Assembly (NCBI GenBank): GCA_037953745.1
Contig: JBAKBP010003140.1
Span: 95,744 to 159,743 of the forward strand
Reading direction: 5' to 3'
DNA from: Lithodes maja
Taxonomy: Eukaryota; Arthropoda; Malacostraca; Decapoda; Lithodidae
Length of the DNA stretch: 64,000 nucleotides
The notes beneath the pieces were generated by a model, which saw only the letters and a list, made by a program, of their open reading frames with translations, was not told where the DNA came from and did not search any database. Position numbers and translations under genes: made by a program. This document shows positions 9,583-18,774 of the stretch, piece by piece (the stretch's first letter is position 1; the number at the start of each line of letters is the position of its first letter).

Positions 9583-9968
9583 TTTCTCAGCAGAGTTTTA
9601 GTCTTTTAGACTTTTAGTGATGACTTCCCACGATATAAAGCTGTATAAAGCTGGAAATTTGCATTAAAGCCCACAGAGGCATGATCCAATCTGTAAACAA
9701 TGATATAGCAGTTATGAAGGATCTTGCTGCAGACCTCAACCAGGATATTACAGATAGCAGACAGAATATTGCGAGACTCATACAGCACATAGCAGAACAC
9801 AATAGGGATACTGCTGGCCTAAGACAACATATTGCAAGCCTCAGGCACATTAATGCAAAGATCAGCCAGGATATTACACATCATAGGCAAGGCATAGTAG
9901 ACAAACGAAATGGCGATATGTTTGGGGAATATTTATGCAAGAAGCGTAAGTGGCGTTGGAGAGGATAG
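9583..9968 (+). pseudogene. Coiled-coil cassette, copy 1 (internally deleted)
   Basis: Begins with TTTCTCAGCAGAGTTTTAG and the segment GTGATGACTTCCCACG, both shared with the start of copy 2 at 10164. It then jumps by internal deletion to a 95-residue frame (9681-9968). That frame encodes Gln/Asn/Asp/Arg-rich sequence with repeated blocks such as DLNQDITDSRQNIARL and RQHIASLR, ending KRKWRWRG. It aligns with the C-terminal part of copy 2. The protein family is not recognised. The heptad-like spacing of hydrophobics suggests a coiled coil. A G-run follows the stop, and then a LINE RT fragment. Confidence 0.6.
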
Positions 9969-9973
9969 GAGGA

Positions 9974-10163
9974 GGGGGGGTCATTGTCAGGCCAGGTTTT
10001 CGTAAGGGACTGGGTACATGTGATGCGCTTCTGACACTCGCCCATGACTTGGATTCTTCATTGGACCAGGGACATGAGTCTCGTGTTGTGGCTATTAACT
10101 TTAGTTCTGCTTTTGATTTAGTCAACCATAAAGCACTTCTGTATAAGTTACAGCTCATCGGTA
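9974..10163 (+). pseudogene. LINE reverse transcriptase fragment
   Basis: About 63 codons of a LINE RT, starting abruptly in mid-domain with RPGFRKGLGTCDALL and continuing to INFSSAFDLVNHKALL (RT blocks 2-3, the FSKAFDxVxH region). It is sandwiched exactly between the two coiled-coil cassette copies. No endonuclease or catalytic FADD block is present. Confidence 0.75.
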
Positions 10164-10198
10164 TTTCTCAGCAGAGTTTTAGTCGTTTAGACTTAGTG

Positions 10199-11157
10199 AT
10201 GACTTCCCACGATATAAAGCTGTATCCTTCAACGGATTCTGATTTAATAAGGCTACACAGCATTAAATATGCACCCCCACCATCAACAAATGGTGATAAA
10301 TTGCCCATTACATTGAAAATTAAAACTAAAAAGATTTCTAGAAAGTGGTTTAGAAATAGAAAATTCAAAACACAAATTGAAATAGGTCTTGACAAACAAA
10401 ACTGGATTGAATATAATGGTCTAATATTATTCAACTCAAATGGAAACGGGGGCGAAAAACTCTCCAAAAATGTATTATTTATGTTAATGAAGAGGCCAAC
10501 CTGATTACCGAAGCCAATCTGAATACTAGCAAGGCCGATCTGAGTACTAACGAGGCCAATAAGAGTACTAACGAGGCTAATCTGAGCACTAACGAGGCCA
10601 ATCTGAATACTAACGAGGCCAATGCGAGTACTAACGAGGCCGATCTGAGCACTAACGAGGCAAATCTTAGTACTAACAAGACCAATGTGAGTACTGACGA
10701 GGTAGACAAATTTATTCACGAGGCCAACCAGGTTATTGGAGAGGCGAACCTGAATATGTACGAGGCCAGGGTGGTTACCAAGGTACAAGCCCCAGAGGCT
10801 ATTGGAGAGTTCGATGGACTTCATGCGGAAAACGATAGGATGTTAGATATAGGGGAAATTGGCATTAATGAACACGCTGAAATGCGCCAAGATTTCATTA
10901 ATGCTACTGCAGCTGTCCAGGATCTTGTTGCAGACCTCAGCCAGGATATTGCAGATAGCAGACAGAATATTGCAAGACTTGTACAACACAATAGGGATAT
11001 ACCTGTCCTCAGACAACATATTGATAGCCTCAGGCAGAGTATTGCAAAGATCAGTCAGGATATTATACATCACAGGAAAGCTATTGCAATGCAACGAAAT
11101 ACGGAGTATTATGAGACAAATTTAGGCTATAGTTATAAGTGGCGTTGGAGTGGATAG
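10199..11157 (+). pseudogene. Coiled-coil cassette, copy 2 (frameshifted), unknown protein
   Basis: The frame from ATG 10199 gives about 100 residues, mostly polar with basic patches (KIKTKKISRKWFRNRKFK), and terminates at 10504. A second frame, open through about 10450-11157, continues with 7-residue repeats (NEANLST type) and then the Gln/Asp/Arg-rich region shared with copy 1. It ends YKWRWSG and a stop. The two frames overlap near 10450-10500, so a single-base shift probably separates one original protein. I do not recognise the family. Long heptad repeats suggest an elongated coiled-coil or fibrous protein. A G-run and a Ty3/gypsy RT fragment follow immediately. Confidence 0.5.
10495..10720 (+). 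repeat. 21-bp tandem repeat encoding heptads
   Basis: About ten imperfect copies of a 21-bp unit around AACGAGGCCAATCTGAGTACT, each coding for seven residues of the pattern N-E-A-N/D-L-S/N-T. Substitutions are mostly third-position or conservative, as expected of a repeat under past coding selection. Confidence 0.8.
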
Positions 11158-11173
11158 AATAATTGGGGGGCGG

Positions 11174-11521
11174 GGGGGCACTCGTTTCTGTGTGGACTAC
11201 CGCAGGTTAAATGACGCAACGATTAAGGATGCCACCCCATTACCCAGGATCGATGACTCCCTCGATTCCCTCCACGGATCCAAATGGTTCACCACATTAG
11301 ACCTCCAAGCAGGATACTGGCAAGTTCCTATTAAACCTGAAGACCAACAAAAGACAGCATTTTCCACCAGCGGAGGACATTTATACGAGTTCAATGTCTT
11401 ACCATTCGGCTTATGCAACAGTCCTGCCACGTTTTCCCGCCTGATGGAATCTGTGTTGAAAGGTTTATCTTGGGAAACCTGTCTCGCCTACCTGGACGAC
11501 GTCATCATCTACTCGGGAACT
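11174..11521 (+). pseudogene. Ty3/gypsy reverse transcriptase fragment
   Basis: About 115 codons of a chromoviral/gypsy-type RT: TRFCVDYRRLND, PLPRIDDSLDSL, LDLQAGYWQV, VLPFGLCNSPATF and the catalytic YLDDVIIYS. The fragment starts and ends inside the domain. At about 11521 it meets head-on a minus-strand RT fragment of a different gypsy family. The sequence type differs from the gypsy elements at 15-26 kb and 31-46 kb. Confidence 0.8.
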
Positions 11522-11899
11522 CACTATATCCACCTTAGTGATAAACGAGGCAGCCCCGATGCGGTCTATGGGGTCGTCAACTCTGGGTAATGGATAGGCG
11601 TCTGTCAGGGATAATGCTTCCACACTCTTGCAATCAACACAAACACGGATCTTGCCACTTAACTCAGGTTGCAAAGTTACTGGCAACGACCACTCACGAT
11701 ATCCCTTATCCCTCAGACCCTTTTCCAACATGTAGTCGAGCTCTACTTTTACGACAGGCTGTCGAGCAGGATTTATATGGTAGGGAGCCAATTTGAGCCT
11801 TGCACTGTCTCCAGCCTCCATGTTGGATTCTACCAACATACCCCGTGCTACCGCCAGACGCTGCAGACGCTCTGTCAACGCTCTCACGATATCGATCAT
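11522..11899 (-). pseudogene. Minus-strand gypsy fragment: N-terminal leader fused to RT
   Basis: On the minus strand an ATG at 11899 opens a frame whose first about 28 residues look like a Gag start (MIDIVRALTERLQRLA). It then passes directly into the RT amino-terminal region (LAPYHINPARQPVV, YMLEKGL, AYPLPRVDDPIDRIGAASF). Gag, protease and integrase are missing in between, so this is a deletion derivative. The primer-binding-site-like sequence upstream at 12048-12065 supports it being the 5' part of an element. Confidence 0.65.
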
Positions 11900-12047
11900 A
11901 ATTTGAGTATTAACTACTCATCCTCTTCATTCTTGTGCATGAAAGGTGGTTAAGAGCACGTTTAACCATCCTGTAGCTTAGTAAGTAACACTGCACGATA
12001 TTTCGCTGTGTATTGACTGATAAACTTTGTGTTTATCACAAGACTCC

Positions 12048-12065
12048 TGCTCGGACAGGGCGCCA
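12048..12065 (-). promoter_or_regulatory. Putative retrotransposon primer binding site
   Basis: The minus strand reads TGGCGCCCTGTCCGAGCA, starting TGGCGCCC as in tRNA-Lys-primed gypsy and retroviral elements. It lies upstream of the ATG at 11899. Confidence 0.5.
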
Positions 12066-12093
12066 CTGCAGTCACTCCCATAGTTCATAATTG

Positions 12094-13959
12094 CTAAGGC
12101 TTCCCCGCCGATACCGTACATGCGCACCCCGCATTCCTTGCGACTACATCTGCCTGCGCAGCATCACCGCCTTCAGCGACATGGCCAGATACAGTCGGTC
12201 TATGGTAGGGCTGTTGCATTTTACTAGGGCAGTATTGGGAGGCTATGCGACGGCCGGGCGCATCCACTCCACAGCCAACCTCACCAATCTGCTCAATGTC
12301 CTGATTCTGACCACCACCCTTAGCAGCCATGGGTCGACCCTGACCTGACAACCATGCCAAAGCCTCGTCGCCCACCTTGAACCACTGAAACAACGAGGCC
12401 AACGGTTTACTAACACTCAAGTGACCTGCCAGCGGAACATCGTGCACCGCATGAGTTGTGAGGCCTGGGTGCTCGGCACAAACAGTGGGGTATGGACTGA
12501 GCAGGTACTGGAGCGCTGCACACTGCTGCTCAGGCAGGTGCTCAAGCGCTTCCACAGCCACCTGACTCGTGTCCCCTGCCCACTGCTCCGCCGAGACATG
12601 ACAATTCCAACTCTCCTCCACCTGTACCCCACTGCCCCCCTCTCCTTCTCCACCTTGGCCACTGCAGACCAACACAGGGACAGTAGGCTGCTCAGGTGGT
12701 TGCCTCACAAACTCCTCCAACAGGTTCACATGACATGCTTCCCCGTCCTCGAGTTCAATAGCCCCGCTCCCACAACTCTCAAGACTAAGATCTTCTAGTT
12801 GTCCCTGGGAACTACTCTGTCGCGGAGTGCCATCACGCCATACCATGTCACTAGGGGGGACAGGTTCTGGGGCCACTCCAGAGGTCATAATGGGTGCAAG
12901 TACCGAGTTACCAAGGAGTGTCGCTGGGTCCCAACTCTCAACCCGACCACCAGCCTCGACTTTCTCCTTCCGACCCTTCCTCCGCTGGTCTGGAACTTGG
13001 GTACCAGGCTGTGACACCTGAGCGGACTGAGATCTCTCCAGCCCCTCTTGCCCCTCCCTACTCGTGTCGGCCGCCCTCTCGGCAACGACTAAGGGTGGAA
13101 CCTCGGAAGTGGGCACCGCAAAGTCGTTGCCGAGAAGGAGGTCGACCCCCTCAACTGGCAATTTCTCCACCACACCCACATCCAACTCCCGTGTCACACC
13201 GTCCACCTCAAGCTCCACTCTAACCAGCGGGTAAGACCGCGTAGCATTGATACCTTGAACCACCACAACCCGAGCCGCGTTAATAGGCTTGCCAGTGAAA
13301 TTCTGAATCAGTGTCTGGGAAGCGCCCGTATCACGCAGCAACTCAAGCCTATGCTCCACACCAGCCCACCTCACAGTGCTGTGCCCCCTATGACCACAAA
13401 AATCATCACGGACGGGTGACGAGCCCTCCTGCTGTTTCTGCACCGGCGATGACTTCCCAACCGACTGTTTACCCCGGGTAAACGCGGAAGACCTCAAAGA
13501 CACGCCGATGTTGCTCACTAGTGACACCACTGCTGTAGGCGGTGCGCTCGGACATGAGCGCGCAATATGCCCCTTCTCATGACAATTGAAACACTCCACT
13601 TCGCTCTTGGACTTCCTCTGAGGTGAGGAAGGGCCCTGGCCTCTCTTTAACGGGAAGGGTTTCGACTTGGGTTCATAATTGGCAACAGAACTCTTAAATG
13701 GATAATTAGTTGTGTCATTAATTCGGGGGGGTGGAGTGGTACGCCCCTGGTTACCTGCCTCAGCTCTCTGTGCAGACCCGCACCCACGAATCAATGACAC
13801 CCTAAGGTCAGCCAGCTCAGCCGCTTTCTGCAGAGTTTTTGGTTGCTTTTCTTTCAGGTTAAGAGTCAAGTCACTGCCAGTACATTTAAAAAATTGTTCT
13901 AACAACACTAATTGCTTAACTGTTACGAGTGCATTCTGGTAAGCTGGCCAGCGTAACAC
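12094..13959 (-). pseudogene. Ty3/gypsy Gag-protease frame lacking integrase
   Basis: An open 621-codon minus-strand frame. Order: Gag C-terminus (LEQFFKCTGSDLTL), a CCHC knuckle CFNCHEKGHIARSC, and protease active site RDTGASQT with the ILG-type block VDLLLGNDFA. A linker ending GAIELEDGEA follows. In the related element at 18775-23874 that linker leads into integrase; here it joins directly to CHVNLLEEFV, the region after integrase. The integrase domain is therefore cleanly absent. After the pre-RT motif EHPGLTTH the frame runs into an integrase zinc-finger fragment (HDVPLAGHLSVSK) and then unrelated sequence. It is a rearranged copy of the same family as the 15-26 kb element, with near-identical motifs around NFTGKPINAARVVVVQGINA. 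Confidence 0.75.
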
Positions 13960-13960
13960 A

Positions 13961-14265
13961 GGCTACCTGTACCGAGTGTCTCCCCCAAAGCCCAAAAGAG
14001 TGAGAGAGATATTGGGGTCAAAATGCCTGGACACACGAAGTTTATAGCAGTTTAAGTCATAGGATGAAGGAAAGATTGATTGAGGGAGAAAGTTCCAGAG
14101 TTCACTAGTTGAGTAGAAGAAAGACAGAAAATTTGCTAATTCTTGGATTGGAGAGTTGGACAGAATAGGAGTAGGACTGATGAAAGGCGGGTGCCTCGCA
14201 CTGATTGTTTTAATAGCGATAGAAGAGTGAAAGAGATGCAACATTGCTGGGTTTGCATCGGCTTC
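13961..14265 (-). pseudogene. 3' fragment of LINE (same family as 2875-5930)
   Basis: The last about 65 codons of ORF2 (FFYSTSELWNFLPQSIFPSS, NCYKLRVSRHF) plus 3' UTR matching the LINE at 2875-5930, with a few small internal deletions. Truncated at the 5' side, next to a MITE copy. Confidence 0.8.
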
Positions 14266-14270
14266 TGAAT

Positions 14271-14447
14271 ACAAGGTCTCCCTCGATTTACGATTGGGTT
14301 ACGTTCCTGAAAATCCGATCTTAAATAGAAAAATCACATAGCGAACCCTAAAATTAATGGGGTAAATGGGGATGCGTTTTGGGACCAGCCAAACCCCAAA
14401 CACAAACACCTACAAACCTATTATCGATCTTAAATAAAGGAGAGTGA
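14271..14447. mobile_element. Second copy of CAGGTCT-family MITE (truncated)
   Basis: Starts AAGGTCTCCCTCGATTTACG and runs parallel to the reverse complement of 6469-6631 through TTGGGTTACGTTCCTGAAAA and GGACCAGCCAAA. The far terminus is worn (GGAGAGTGAGC) where it abuts a LINE fragment. Confidence 0.7.
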
Positions 14448-15245
14448 GCAGAGCGAGTTCTTTGACCTGAATGTTGGTTTGAAACAGGGGTGTGTGATTT
14501 CCCCGTGGTTGTTTACTGTATATATGGATGGAGTCATGAAAGAAATACTATCAAGAGCAGTGGATGTTGGTGTATCGCTGAAAAGGGAGGGAATTGAGTG
14601 GAAGCTACCTATACTGCTGTTTGCGGATGATACAGTTCTGATGAGTGATAATGAATGGGAGTTGCAGGGTCTGGTAAATGAGTTTGGAACAGTGTGCGAA
14701 AAACGGAATTTGAAGGTAAATACGGGGAAGAGCAAGGTTATGGTCTTCGAAAGGGGTGAAGTCACAGAGTGTGAGGTGAAGCTGAACGGTCAGGCTATGG
14801 AGATCGTCAACTCTTTTAAGTATCTGGGCAGTGTGTTGAGTAAAGATGGGACTATGGATGAAGAGGTGTGGGAGAGGGTACAACAGGGGAAGAGGGTTGT
14901 AGGAATGCTAAAAGCAGTAACAAGAAATAGGGTGGTCAGTATGGAAGTGAAGAAGTCCTTGCATGACAGTGTGGTAATCCCGACACTGACTTACGGAAGC
15001 GAAGCATGGACGTTGGTTGAGAGACTCAGACCAAGAGTGAGAACAGTGGAAATGAATTACTTAAGGAGTGTGTGCAGAGTTACATGGAGGGATAGACAGA
15101 CTAATGAAGAAGTAAGAAGGAGGTGTGGTGTGGAGGTAGATGTGCTGGAAAGTGTGAAAAGGAACAACTCGAGATGGTTCGGCCATATGGAACGTATGGA
15201 AAGCGAGAGAATGACTAAGAGGGTGTACGAGAGTGAGGTGGAGGG
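14448..15245 (+). pseudogene. RTE-like LINE fragment (RT C-terminal half)
   Basis: An open frame with MKQGCVISPWLFTVYMDGV, the catalytic LLFADDTVLMSDN, FKYLGSVLSKDG, LTYGSEAWTL and the C-terminal RWFGHMERMESERM motif typical of RTE-clade elements. It is missing the endonuclease and RT start, and it is cut at 15245 by the first bases of a gypsy LTR. It is the same family as the split copy at 30803-31311 / 45798-46400. Confidence 0.8.
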
Positions 15246-15280
15246 TGTGACGCACCCAGTGCGTGGCAACTTAACCTGAT
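15246..15280 (+). repeat. LTR 5' fragment at deletion junction
   Basis: TGTGACGCACCCAGTGCGTG and the following bases match the start of the LTR at 16706 for 35 bp. The sequence then switches to CACGTTGCAGCC, which is pol sequence found at about 22731. Confidence 0.9.
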
Positions 15281-16424
15281 CACGTTGCAGCCAAAACCTG
15301 ACGGCAAGGTGCGGTTCTGCATAGATTTTCGTAGGCTAAATGGCTTGACCACTACCAACCCTTACCCTTTGCCTCGAGTTGACGACAGCGTGGACAAGAT
15401 AGGGAATGCAAAGTACCTTACTAAAATTGATCTTGTAAAAGGCTACTGGCAAGTACCCCTGTCGGACCGAGCTAAGCAAGTTTGTGGTTTTGTGGTAGAT
15501 GGCAAGACCTACCAATGTAACGTAATGCCTTATGGGCTTAAGAACGCACCTGCCACGTTTCAGAACCTGATGAACGATATTTGTGACGAAATCCCTAACT
15601 GCACGGTCTACCTTGATGACGTGATAGTGTATGATGACAATTTTGATAATCACCTAAGGCACTTAGAGACCCTGTTTGGGAAGTTGCACGATGCTGGGCT
15701 GGTGGTGAACCTGAGGAAGTGCGAGTTTGTAAAGGCTACTGTGCAGTATCTTGGCTTCGTGGTCGGGTTAGGCCGGGTGTGCCCCCCCCTGAGCAAGATA
15801 CAGGCTATCAATATGTTTCCCAGGCCCACCACTAAGCGCCAGGTCATGCGGTTCCTAGGTATGATAGGCTATTATAGGCGCTTCATCCGGGGATACTCTA
15901 CTGTCTTAGCACCGTTAACTGATCTACTGTCGAAGTCAGTGAAGTTCTGTTGGGCTGCGGAGTGTCAGAGGGCTTTCGACCTAGTCAAGCACCTGCTGTG
16001 TACACATCCGATTTTGAGAGCCCCAGACTTCTCCAGGAGTTTTCAGCTGGCGACTGATGCCAGCGGTGTGGGTGCCGGGGCAGTGTTACTGCAGACTGAT
16101 TCCGAGGGCTTGGAACACCCAGTGAGCTTCTTTTCTCACAAGTTTAATTCGGCACAAAGGAATTACTCGACTATAGAGAAGGAGCTTCTTGCTATCGTTT
16201 TGTCGCTCAAACATTTCGAAGTTTATGTTCCAGCCTACGGCCCGGTAGTGACGATTTATACGGACCATCATCCCTTGAAATTCCTAAATCAGTTTCACAA
16301 TCGGAATATGCGGTTGACCAGGTGGTCCCTAATGCTCCAAGAGTATAATCTCAACATTCAGCATATTGCCGGGAGTGAGAACGTGATAGCAGATTGTCTA
16401 TCAAGGGTTGATGATCCAGGATAG
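15281..16424 (+). pseudogene. Duplicated RT-RNase H end of the gypsy polyprotein
   Basis: About 380 codons identical to the C-terminus of the 18775-23874 polyprotein. It begins inside RT (TLQPKPDGKVRF) and includes YLDDVIVY, the RNase H motif ATDASGVGAG and TDHHPL, and ends at the same stop. It lacks Gag, protease, integrase and the RT start because of the upstream deletion. Confidence 0.9.
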
Positions 16425-16705
16425 TCGTGCACGGTGTGTGGGTTGAGCAGGAGTAAAATTAGGCTATCATAACGCCGTCCAAAAAGATTATAAAACAATA
16501 AAATAAACGAGAATTTTTTTTTTTAGTTTTGTAAGTCTTTATTGTTGTAGCATGATGCATGCGATATTGTGTTTTATGTATAATTCACACTTCAGTTGTT
16601 GTGCACCTTTTGCAATTAGTGGCAGCTAAGGGTAGCAGGTCGGTTGGTTGCCTGTCAGATTTTGATAATGCTTCTAAGGTCGATTATCTAAAATCTTGGG
16701 GGGGC

Positions 16706-18532
16706 TGTGACGCACCCAGTGCGTGGCAACTTAACCTGATTGTACTCCTTGGTACTCCACTGTGCCGCCGCGGTGCGGTGCCGCGGTGCCGCTGTGCCGC
16801 TGTGCCGTGCTGGCTGCTTATATTGAGTGTGACAACGTATAACTATGTTCTTTGTATCTCTGCAAAGGTCTTGTCATGTGCTAACCAGTGGTGGGTTTTG
16901 TTTTAAGCCATGTCGAGACCTTCCATTTAATATGTAGTATCAATAGAGAAGTTGATAGATAAGACAATAGGAATTCAGAGAGAGAGAGTGAGTTAGACTT
17001 CAGAGCGAGAGGGTAGCGGTGCGCCACGCTGCCGGGGGGGTGGTTGCCAGACGTATGGACCGGTTGGCAGCCCTGCGCTTATAGCTAGGTGCGACAGGGT
17101 TGGTAGTACATTGCCGCCTGCCTAGGCTGCCTGGGCTGCCCATGTTGTCGTACAGCACATTGCCTGGAGGCTCGCTGTGTGCTCTATGACCAGGTTGCCT
17201 AGAACCTTTGAGATTCTAACATCCCTTGCCCTCTCCCCCAATTTCTCACGGTTGCACTCTTTCTCTCTGACGACATTACTCTCATTTCATTCTTCTCTCT
17301 ATTTAAATGCATACCCTTCCCTTGAGGTCCTAAAGGAGTTTCAGCACTCACCTCTCGTATTACTCTTAGGACAAGCATATATTTACATGTATTAGATTTA
17401 AGGGGTTAATGTGAACAGCGATCTTCTTGATGAGGATAGTTGGTGAACGTTCTACATGTTCACGAGTTATATGCCCAGCTCATCATCCAATTTGTGACTA
17501 GACTAGTGCCATGTGTAAGAGCCCGACCATGCCCAGGAGTTGTCTGTAGAGGGGCGAGGACTTAGCCTTGATTTGCCTACCGAGCCAGGAGCGAGTGCAG
17601 TACCAGAGACTACAGCTCGCTCGTAGTGCCGGTATAGTAGAGTAACGTAATTTATCTGTCCTTGTGTTCTCTACAGTCTTTTCCTGGGTTCTCGCTTTCG
17701 GTGCTGGGACTCGTTGTTCCTGTGACTTGGCCTGCTAGCTAGAACACATGGGGATGATGAGTGGGTGATATCTTTATTTTACTATGCATTGCAGCTCTCT
17801 TTAAGTTTATGTATATAACACTTTACAATACACATTACTCACACACAAGACAACACTATTAATACTTTCATGTATCAATTAACTGCACTGTCGTTTTGCT
17901 GCTGTGTCCGGAGTTCCGTTGCGTAGGGCGCATACAGACTCAGAGGGGAGACAGAGTGAGAGAAGCGAAGTAGCCTATGCGGTAGTAGGCTACCGGCGCA
18001 GTACTGTTGCCTGCAACCTTTTAGTTATTCCAAGTATAGATTCATTATTACAATAAGTGACTACTATTTATGTTCCTTCCATGTGTATTATTAGGTATCT
18101 ACTGGATCATGAACATCTTGTATGCTACATGCTAGTGCATGTTAGTAGGGGACAGTTATTCTAGTGCACGCGCTTTCAAGTAGGCGTGTACATTTGTCAT
18201 TTAGCATTTCACTGTCATACCTTTAGCCTGCTTCTATTCTACATTATTAGAGGCTTAATATTAACGTAGTTTCTTGAGTATTGCATTTCTTTAGTAATAA
18301 CGTAACCTATAAATGTCTGAGGGAGTTTAGCCTCATAGCCCACCCCTGTTGTACACTTTCGCCGAGTTAAGGTACCTCGTTACCATAGACGATAACTCTG
18401 TAGGGCGTTGGTGCTTTTGTTGTCTGGAGCATATAGTATTTGGGACTGGAATCGAGCGTGTCGTTGTCACATAAGCCATTTCTGTCCTACGATCAAGAAT
18501 CCCGAATATGTATTGCCGATCCAGCCGTAACA
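16706..18532 (+). repeat. LTR (middle / 5' LTR of the intact unit)
   Basis: 1827 bp, starting TGTGACGC and ending GCCGTAACA. It is preceded by the polypurine tract TTGGGGGGGC and followed by a primer binding site. It differs from the 3' LTR mainly in a GC-rich block near 16760-16812 and scattered single bases. LTRs carry the element promoter and polyadenylation signals. Confidence 0.9.
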
Positions 18533-18535
18533 AAA

Positions 18536-18553
18536 TGGCGACCTTGCACAAGA
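18536..18553 (+). promoter_or_regulatory. Primer binding site
   Basis: TGGCGACCTTGCACAAGA lies three bases after the LTR end. The TGGCGACC start resembles the tRNA-Arg-type sites of some gypsy elements. The priming tRNA is inferred only. Confidence 0.6.
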
Positions 18554-18774
18554 TTCAGTAGTATCCTATCACATGTTTTTTGGAGAACTATTCTATGCTA
18601 CCTAGTAGAGCTGGCTAGAATTTTCTTGCATATTGGAGGAATTTTTATTGTGTCATTATTGTATTGGTGGACTTGCAGATTGTTTCGTTAGGGGTGTCTA
18701 GAGTAGAGTCATTCAAGCACCTTTAACATTTTGTGAGTCGAGACTGCAATTAGTAATAAGCACTTCTTTTTTTT

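Noticed and set aside
9950..10504. Single 184-codon gene
   Set aside because: It fuses a LINE RT fragment with the start of the second coiled-coil cassette; the homology switches near 10164.
14479..15279. Single 266-codon gene
   Set aside because: The frame is a LINE RT fragment that runs by chance into the first bases of a gypsy LTR.
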